Source of the DNA: Arsenophonus endosymbiont of Ceratovacuna japonica
GTDB taxonomy: Bacteria > Pseudomonadota > Gammaproteobacteria > Enterobacterales > Enterobacteriaceae
Assembly (NCBI GenBank): GCA_024349725.1
Contig: AP026064.1
Location: 62,001 to 126,000, forward strand
Length of the DNA: 64,000 nucleotides
Reading direction: 5' to 3'
Shown one piece after another: positions 57,052-64,000 of this stretch (the first letter of the stretch is position 1; each line of letters starts with the position of its first letter). Both the position numbers and the translations under genes were made by a program. The notes under the pieces are model-generated. The model made no database searches. It was given only the letters and a program-made list of their open reading frames with translations, and was not told where the DNA came from.

Positions 57052-58398
57052 TTATTGTTTAGTATTTGTTTTAGTTAAATTTAAAATTAATAATGCAAAC
57101 TGAAGATTAATATTTACAGGAATAGTTAGATAAACTATATAACCATTACCTGGTGCAACTTTTATTGGTAATTTTTCTTTATTAAATAAATTAGTTAAAG
57201 TAAATTGAATATTTCCCTCAGGTGTCATTAACTCCAAATTATCACCTAAATTAAATTTATTTTTTACTTCCAATTCAGCTAAACCATTTTTACGTTTTCC
57301 TGTAAATTCTCCAATAAATTGTTGCTTATAAGAAATAGAATGACCATATTTATAATTTTGGTAATTAAAATGCTTATGTCGACGTAAAAATCCTTCAGTA
57401 TAACCTCTATTAGATAATCCTTCTAATTGAGTTAATAACGTTATATCAAATGGTTTACCAGAAATAGCATCATTAATAGCTCGTCGATAAATTTGAGCAG
57501 TTCTAGCGCAATAATAAAAAGATTTAGTACGTCCTTCAATTTTAAATGAATTAACTCCTATTTTAATTAAATGTTCAATATATTCTATTGCTCGTAAATC
57601 TTTTGAATTCATAATATAAGTACCATGTTCATCTTCAAAAGTAGTCATATATTCATTAGAATTATTAGATTCTTTAATTAAAAAAACTTTATTAGTTGAT
57701 TGTATGTTATCAAATATTGGTTTAATATTTTTTATTTTTATAGATTCCTGATGAATAATATTTCCTATTATATCTTCCTTTCCTTCTTCTACTTTATATT
57801 TCCATCTACAAACATTAGTACAAGCACCTTGATTAGAATCTCGTTTATTTATATAAGAAGATAATAAACATCGTCCAGAATAAGCCATACAAAGTGCACC
57901 ATGTACAAATATTTCTAATTCAATATCAGGTACTTTTTGACGAATTTCATATATTTCTTCAAAAGATAATTCACGAGATAAAATAATTCTACTTAATCCA
58001 ATTTGCTTCCAAAATTTTACTGTAGCCCAATTAACAGCATTTGCTTGAACAGAAAGATGAATTTCTATTGTTGGAAAAGTTTCTTTTACTAACATAATTA
58101 ATCCTGGATCTGACATAATTAAAGCATCTGGTTTCATTTCAATAATTGGTTTAAGATCTTGAATAAAAGTTTTTACTTTAGAATTATGTGGAGTTATATT
58201 AACTACTACATAAAAACGTTTTCCAATTTTATGAGCTTCTTTAATACCTTTATTTAAATTTTCATGATTAAATTCATTATTTCGGACACGAAGACTATAA
58301 CGAGGCTGACCAGCATAAACAGAATCAGCACCATAAGCAAAAGAATAACGCATATTTTTTATAGAACCTGCAGGAGAAAGTAATTCTGGTATAAACAT
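57052..58398 (-). CDS. trhP: tRNA 5-hydroxyuridine synthesis protein TrhP (YegQ, U32 family)
   Basis: TrhP (YegQ) makes 5-hydroxyuridine at wobble U34 of tRNAs using prephenate, the first step to cmo5U. The start at 58398 (MFIPELLSPAGSIKNMRY) matches E. coli and has GAGA six bases upstream; an ATG four codons earlier has none. It has 448 residues (E. coli 453). AFAYGADSVYAGQPRYSLR in shortened form AYGADSVYAGQPRYS, SVQANAVNW, EIFVHGALCMAYSGRCLLS, CTNVCRW and the conserved Cys set for an Fe-S cluster are present. This would make it a client of the Suf system here. Confidence 0.94.
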   Translation of the reverse strand: MFIPELLSPAGSIKNMRYSFAYGADSVYAGQPRYSLRVRNNEFNHENLNKGIKEAHKIGKRFYVVVNITPHNSKVKTFIQDLKPIIEMKPDALIMSDPGLIMLVKETFPTIEIHLSVQANAVNWATVKFWKQIGLSRIILSRELSFEEIYEIRQKVPDIELEIFVHGALCMAYSGRCLLSSYINKRDSNQGACTNVCRWKYKVEEGKEDIIGNIIHQESIKIKNIKPIFDNIQSTNKVFLIKESNNSNEYMTTFEDEHGTYIMNSKDLRAIEYIEHLIKIGVNSFKIEGRTKSFYYCARTAQIYRRAINDAISGKPFDITLLTQLEGLSNRGYTEGFLRRHKHFNYQNYKYGHSISYKQQFIGEFTGKRKNGLAELEVKNKFNLGDNLELMTPEGNIQFTLTNLFNKEKLPIKVAPGNGYIVYLTIPVNINLQFALLILNLTKTNTKQ

Positions 58399-59748
58399 TT
58401 TAATTCTCATTTTTATAATAAAGTAATGTTTATTATTAACTAAATAATTTCTACTTTATTAAGGATAAATTAAATTATTTATATTATTATTAATAATTAA
58501 ATTATTAATAATAATATAAAAATTATATTAATAACATAATTTATTTTAATATGGAAAATTTTATAAAGTATATTATTAAATTTTTATTTTAAATATTATA
58601 ACAATTTTTAATAATTATAAAATATTTAAATTTTATATTTATAACTATATAATATATAATAATTAATTAATTTTATTAAAATAATATACATTAATAATAA
58701 TTATTGAATTAAATTAAAATAATATTTAATATAACATTATTTTTAGATATTAATATATTAACTAATATTGATTTTAATATAAAATATATACTAAAAATTA
58801 TATATTTAATTAATTAAAAAATCTTTATTTTATTATTCAATATAAAATATTATAATATTTAAAATAAGTAGTAATAATAATAAACTCAAATATTTTAATA
58901 AAATTAAATTAATAAAAATTAATTAATATATAAATAATAAATATTTAATTAAAATTTTTAACTTTGATATAATTAAAATGAATAATTTTTACTTTTTAAA
59001 AAATAATAAAAATTTAGTATTAATTTTAAATTATAATAAAAAATAAAATTTATACTAACTTTAGTAAAATTATTTATTTTTTTTAAATTTTTGTTTATTT
59101 ATTAAAATTAAAATATAATTTTATATTTATAATAATTTTATTATTATCAATATTATAAAATTATATATTTAAATTATTAACTAAAATTACATTAAACAAA
59201 ATTATTGATTTAATAAAATTTAATTTTATAGAATTTTAAATAAAAATTATTAATAAAAAATTAAATATTTATCTAAATTAATAATTTTTATTTTTAGTTT
59301 TATTTTATAACTTATGTAAATTTAATTAAATTTATATTTTTATATTAATTAATATTTATTATTTAAATTCTTTTATATTATATAATAAATTTTTAAAAAT
59401 AGAATATATTTAATTAACAAATTATTTTATTTATTTTTTATATTATATTTCATTATTGATATTATTATTTAATAATAAATAATATTACAATTAATAATTA
59501 TTTAAATGATAAAATCATATTTATTATTATGAAATTTATAAACAATAATATTAATTTTATTTTAATAAAAAATGCTTTATTGTATTTATATTATTGAATT
59601 TATATATTTTAATTTACTAAAAAATTAATATTAACATTTAATATTAATAATTAATAAAAAATAATATATTTTATTTATAGTTAAATATAAGGAATATATA
59701 TAAAATATTAATATTAAAATTATAATATTATTATATAATAAAATAATA
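58399..59748. other. Spacer between trhP and purN
   Basis: 1.35 kb of A/T with no readable gene. It contains the 20-bp perfect hairpin at 58478-58520, 80 bases upstream of trhP. Confidence 0.5.
58478..58520. repeat. Perfect 20-bp hairpin, 3-base loop
   Basis: Arms 58478-58497 and 58501-58520 are exact reverse complements around the loop TAA, all A/T, in the likely promoter or leader of trhP. Confidence 0.7.
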
Positions 59749-60387
59749 TTATTTATTATTTAAATAACCATATTTAGGTAATTTACAACCATCCAAAAAA
59801 ACTAAATTATTAATAATTGTTAATCTATCCTTTATAAACCAATTAATAACTAATGGATAAATAATATGTTCTTGTGTTTTAACACGAGTAATAATATCTT
59901 GTATTTTATCATTAGGAAAAATAGGAACTTTAGATTGTAAAATAATTGGACCTGAATCTAATTGATTAGTAACGAAATGAATAGAAGTACCGTGTTCTTC
60001 ATCGCCATTTAATAATGCTTTTTGATGAGTATTTAGACCAGGATATTTAGGTAAAAGAGAAGGATGAATATTAATTATTTTACCTAAATAATTATTAACA
60101 AAATATGGTGTAAGAATACGCATATAACCTGCTAACACAATTAAATCTGGCTGATATTTATCTAACTTCATCATAAGAAAAATATCATAAGAATATTTAT
60201 CTATATATGTTTTTGGTATTATAATAATTGGGATAGAAGCTTTTTGGGCTAATTTTAAACCATAAGCAGAAGGATTATCACTGAAAACTGCACTAATTTT
60301 TGCAAAAATTTTTTGTTTTTTACAAGCATTAATAATAGCCTGTAAATTACTTCCATCTCCAGAAATTAATACTACTATTTTTTTCAT
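59749..60387 (-). CDS. purN: Phosphoribosylglycinamide formyltransferase
   Basis: PurN transfers a formyl group from 10-formyl-THF (made by FolD, 35902) to GAR. The protein has 212 residues, the E. coli length. [14 protein letters not shown] binds the substrate phosphate, catalytic Asn/His lie in [16 protein letters not shown] and the Asp in QLDSGPII. The start overlaps the purM stop by four bases (ATGA). Confidence 0.96.
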   Translation of the reverse strand: MKKIVVLISGDGSNLQAIINACKKQKIFAKISAVFSDNPSAYGLKLAQKASIPIIIIPKTYIDKYSYDIFLMMKLDKYQPDLIVLAGYMRILTPYFVNNYLGKIINIHPSLLPKYPGLNTHQKALLNGDEEHGTSIHFVTNQLDSGPIILQSKVPIFPNDKIQDIITRVKTQEHIIYPLVINWFIKDRLTIINNLVFLDGCKLPKYGYLNNK

Positions 60388-61427
60388 TTTCTAATTATTA
60401 CCTGTGGTTTGTTTATATTACTTGAAATAATTTTACCAATTTTCCAAGCTTTTTCACCTAATTGATTAAGTAATTTTAATGCATCAGACACTTCTTCTTT
60501 TGGAAGTATAATTATCATACCAACACCACAATTAAAAGTACTATACATATCATGAGTAGTTATATTACCAGTTTGTTGTAACCAATTAAAAATTACTGGC
60601 CATTTCCAGCTAGATTCATCAATAATAGCTTTAGTATTTGATGGTAAAACTCGTGGAATATTTTCCCAAAAACCACCACCAGTTATATGAGCAATGGCAT
60701 GAATATTATTTTTTTTAATTAGTTTTAGTATATTTTTAACATAAATTCTTGTTGGCATTAATAAAATATCTATTAATAATTTATTTTTTAATAGTATTAA
60801 AGTTGGATCTATTTTTTTTAATTGTAGAATTTTTCTAATTAATGAATAACCATTAGAATGAGGCCCACTAGATCCTAAAGCTATTAAAATATCACCAACT
60901 TTAACTTTACTACCATCGATAATTTTAGTTTTTTCTACTACTCCAACACAAAATCCAACTATATCATAATTTGCATTTTGATATATGTCAGGCATCTCTG
61001 CTATTTCACCTCCTATTAAAGCACACTTTGATTGTATACATCCTACTGCAATACTTTTAATTACGCTAGATGCTATATTAAACTCAAGATTACCAGAAGC
61101 ATAATAATCAAGAAAAAATAATGGTTTTGCACCTTTAACAATAATATCATTAACACACATAGCAACTAAATCAATACCAATTGTATTATATTTTTTAAAA
61201 TCTATTGTTAATCGTAATTTAGTTCCTACACCATCTGTACTTGAAACTAATATTGGTTCATGATATTTTTGTTGTAAAGAATATAATGCACTAAATTCAC
61301 CTAAGTCACTTATTACTTCTTTACAATATGTTTTTTCAATTGTATTTTTAATACATTTAATTAAATTATTGCTTTTATTAATATTAACACCAGAATCTTT
61401 ATAATTAAGAAAAATTTTCTTTATCAT
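60384..61427 (-). CDS. purM: Phosphoribosylformylglycinamidine cyclo-ligase
   Basis: PurM closes the imidazole ring to give AIR, the substrate of PurK. The start at 61427 ([16 protein letters not shown]) follows a GGAG six bases upstream; an ATG four codons earlier overlaps that site. It has 347 residues (E. coli 345). [48 protein letters not shown] and [16 protein letters not shown] are present. It forms purMN, as in E. coli. Confidence 0.96.
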   Translation of the reverse strand: MIKKIFLNYKDSGVNINKSNNLIKCIKNTIEKTYCKEVISDLGEFSALYSLQQKYHEPILVSSTDGVGTKLRLTIDFKKYNTIGIDLVAMCVNDIIVKGAKPLFFLDYYASGNLEFNIASSVIKSIAVGCIQSKCALIGGEIAEMPDIYQNANYDIVGFCVGVVEKTKIIDGSKVKVGDILIALGSSGPHSNGYSLIRKILQLKKIDPTLILLKNKLLIDILLMPTRIYVKNILKLIKKNNIHAIAHITGGGFWENIPRVLPSNTKAIIDESSWKWPVIFNWLQQTGNITTHDMYSTFNCGVGMIIILPKEEVSDALKLLNQLGEKAWKIGKIISSNINKPQVIIRK

Positions 61428-63635
61428 GTAAAACTCCAAAATGATTATATTTATTATATATTATTAATAATTATATTAATTCTAATAATATTTTATAATG
61501 TTAATATTTTATTTAATTTAAAATAAAATAATTTTTAATAAAATTTTCATAATTAATAAGTAAATTATTATTTAAATTCTATTAAAAATAATATTCACTT
61601 AATAAATAATTATTAAATTTTTATATTTGTATAAATATTAATAAATTATAAAATAATGTTTAATTAAAATATTATTTATATACTATTTTAATATAATTAA
61701 ATTACAACTTATAGTAAAATATTTAAAATATTTATGTAATTAAATTACATAAATATTATATGTAGTTTATGTAAGACAAAATTATTTTATATTAATAATA
61801 TATTGTAATTAATATTATTAATATAATTTAATTAAATGAAATAAATGTAATTTTTATTAATAAAAATTCTTACTGAATAAATTTTAGTAAAATATAATAT
61901 ATAATAATTACATTTATTATTAAATTTAATAAAAATTATTAAAATATAATAAATGTTTTATAAAAATAATATAAAATTTAATTATTTTAATAATAACTTT
62001 ATTATTTTATGAAAATAATTTTATTGATATTATAAATATTTAAAATATTTATATTTTATTTTTTTTATTTATTATAATGTTTAATTTTAATAATTAAATA
62101 AAAAATTTAATATTAATTATTATAAAATAATAAATTAAACATAATTATTATTTTTAATAAAAATAAAATTATTAAAAAATAAATTGAAATATTTATATTA
62201 TAATTAGTATTATATTTATTTTATTTACGATATATTTATAATTCATTTATCTATTAAAAAATTAATTCATTAAATTATTTAATTATCATATTTAAACAAT
62301 TACTATATATGTATATATTGATAAATAATTTTATTAAAATAATTATTAAATATTATATTTGTAATATCTATTTTAAGTATATGTAATGATTTATATTATA
62401 TAAATTTATAATTTAATCTAATTTAAAATATATTTATATGTTATATAATTAATATAATTATTTATACATATATAAAAAAATTTTTATAAAAATTTATATT
62501 ATATAAATACTTATTTTCTTATAATACTATTTGTATTATATAATTTTATTATTAATATTAATTATATATAAAATATATGTATTAATTTAAAAAAATTACT
62601 AATATCAATTAATATTAACTAATATAAAAAATTATATTTTAATATTGTAATATGAAATGTAAAATTTATTATAATATTTTGTTTATACAAACTTAAATAA
62701 ATTAATTTATTTTTTTTAATTTATATTTATAAGTATAAATTAAATATATATTATTAAAATACTTATAATTTAAATTTATAAAATTTACTTTAATAATTTC
62801 AATTAATAAAAAAATTAACATTTATCTACTAAATAAAATTTTTATAAAAAATATTACATAATTTTTATATTTTTATTTTTTGAATTTTGTATAAATATTA
62901 TTTTATAATATAAATATAATTATATTAAATGATAATAATATATATAGTAAAATACTTTATATATTATTTTTAATTATTATAAATATTAAATTATGATAAT
63001 TTTTAAAATAAATAGTAATAATATTATTAAAAAATTATTTAATATAAAATAATTAATTAAATATTTATAATTTTATTTATATATATAATAACCAATATCA
63101 TTATAAATAATTAAATTAATAAAAAATATATATATAATTTATAAATTAATATATTTTATTAATTTATTAAAAATTATATTTATATCAAATAATTATATTA
63201 TTAAATATAAATAAAATATATTAATTTATATAAAACATTATTAAAAATAATAATTTATTTAATTATATTAAAAATACTTTTATTAATTATATTATATATT
63301 TTATTTTAATATAAAAAAATAAATTTATTATTAATTAAAAACATTTTATTTATATTATGAATATTTTATTAAAATTATATAAATAAAATATTAATATTGA
63401 TAAATTAATTAATTAATATTATATAATTAATATTATATATATTATGATAATCATATAATAATTTATTAAAAATAAAACTAATTTAGTAATTATAAATTAT
63501 GTAATATTATTTTATGATTATAAAAAAATTATAATAATTTATATAAATAATTTAATATAAATTAATTTATTATATAAAATATATAATATTAATTATACAA
63601 ATTTAATTTTATTATATATACAGGAATATTTTTAT
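61428..63635. other. Longest A/T spacer, between purM and nadE
   Basis: 2.2 kb between divergent genes. E. coli has upp and uraA beside purM; I see no remnant. The only structure noted is a 14-bp perfect hairpin at 61727-61757 (loop TAA). Confidence 0.5.
61727..61757. repeat. Perfect 14-bp hairpin, 3-base loop
   Basis: Arms 61727-61740 and 61744-61757 (ATTACATAAATATT) are exact reverse complements with two G-C pairs, around loop TAA, 300 bases upstream of purM. Confidence 0.6.
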
Positions 63636-64000
63636 ATGAATAAAACTCTTAATGTTGCAATAGCACAATTAAATTGGTTAGTAGGTGATATTGAAGGTAA
63701 TTGTAATCGTATGTTAAAAGAGACTAAAGATCAACAATTACAAGGAGCAGATATTATTTTATTTTCAGAATTAGCTTTAACTGGATATCCACCAGAAGAT
63801 TTACTTTTTAGATCAGATTTTCATCAATGCTGTAACAAATATCTTTATAACTTAAAAAATGCTACTCAAAATATAGCCATTGTAGTTGGTCATCCATGGA
63901 AACAAGGTGGAAAGTGCTATAATGCATTATCATTTTTTTGGAAAAAAAAAATTATAGGTCGTTATTTTAAACAAAAATTACCTAATTATGGTGTTTTTGA
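63636..64000 (+). CDS. nadE: Glutamine-dependent NAD+ synthetase, N-terminal part (cut by window edge)
   Basis: The first 121 codons encode a nitrilase-fold glutaminase domain: MNKTLNVAIAQLNWLVGDIEGN, then LFSELALTGYPPEDLL (catalytic Glu E45) and FKQKLPNYGVF (catalytic Lys region, residues 112-121). This is the start of the long NadE type (about 540 residues), which takes ammonia from glutamine to amidate NaAD. E. coli has the short ammonia-dependent enzyme, so the ancestor was of a different enterobacterial branch or gained this form. The catalytic Cys and the synthetase domain lie beyond the window. Confidence 0.92.
   Translation, partial: MNKTLNVAIAQLNWLVGDIEGNCNRMLKETKDQQLQGADIILFSELALTGYPPEDLLFRSDFHQCCNKYLYNLKNATQNIAIVVGHPWKQGGKCYNALSFFWKKKIIGRYFKQKLPNYGVF

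Overview
The window is extremely AT-rich DNA from a gammaproteobacterium of the enterobacterial type with a reduced genome, most likely an obligate or long-term insect endosymbiont. Nearly every protein aligns over its full length with an Escherichia coli housekeeping protein, and many E. coli gene neighbourhoods survive: murB-birA / coaA / thrU-tyrU-glyT-thrT, ffh-rpsP-rimM-trmD-rplS, argV-serV-csrA-alaS, sufABCDSE with ydiK, xseA / guaB-guaA, mepM-znuA / znuC-znuB, purE-purK with lpxH, pyrE / dut, rpmB-rpmG and purM-purN. There is no phage, IS element, CRISPR array or secretion locus. A glutaminase-type NadE at the right edge would fit a Morganellaceae (Arsenophonus/Providencia-like) ancestry, but that is inference.

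Layout. 1-2107: start of the S10 ribosomal operon (rpsJ, rplC, rplD, rplW, rplB, minus strand). 2609-2971: four tRNAs (Thr, Tyr, Gly, Thr), joined to the S10 operon where E. coli has tufB. 3288-6289: coaA, birA, murB. 6442-8744: an rRNA operon with promoter, boxA, processing stem, 16S, tRNA-Ile, tRNA-Ala, 5S and terminator, but with no 23S gene between tRNA-Ala and 5S. 10233-19518: translation and RNA-modification genes (rluD, ffh, rpsP, rimM, trmD, rplS, two tRNAs, csrA, alaS). 20920-26741: the complete suf iron-sulfur cluster operon, then ydiK. 29175-34196: xseA, guaB, guaA. 35902-38530: folD, tRNA-Arg(TCT), coaE. 39483-43401: mepM and the znuABC zinc importer around a recognisable Zur operator. 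43474-45946: purK, purE and a decayed lpxH. 48270-52998: pfkA, a decayed yicC, pyrE, dut. 54846-61427: rpmB, rpmG, cysS, trhP, purN, purM. 63636-64000: start of nadE.

Together these genes serve translation, Fe-S assembly, purine and pyrimidine nucleotide synthesis, cofactor metabolism (CoA, folate C1, NAD, biotin attachment), zinc uptake and peptidoglycan turnover. From the gene coordinates, about 37 kb of 64 kb is intact protein-coding sequence and roughly 2.4 kb is stable RNA, so nearly 40% is non-coding. This is a low coding density for such a small-genome lineage. The spacers are almost pure A/T and carry several perfect inverted repeats. Two spacers hold pseudogenes that can still be read (lpxH, yicC) exactly where synteny predicts those genes. 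I found no new defence or mobile system. The most notable features are the 23S-less rRNA operon, the tRNA/S10 junction, the two datable pseudogenes and the perfect inverted repeats.
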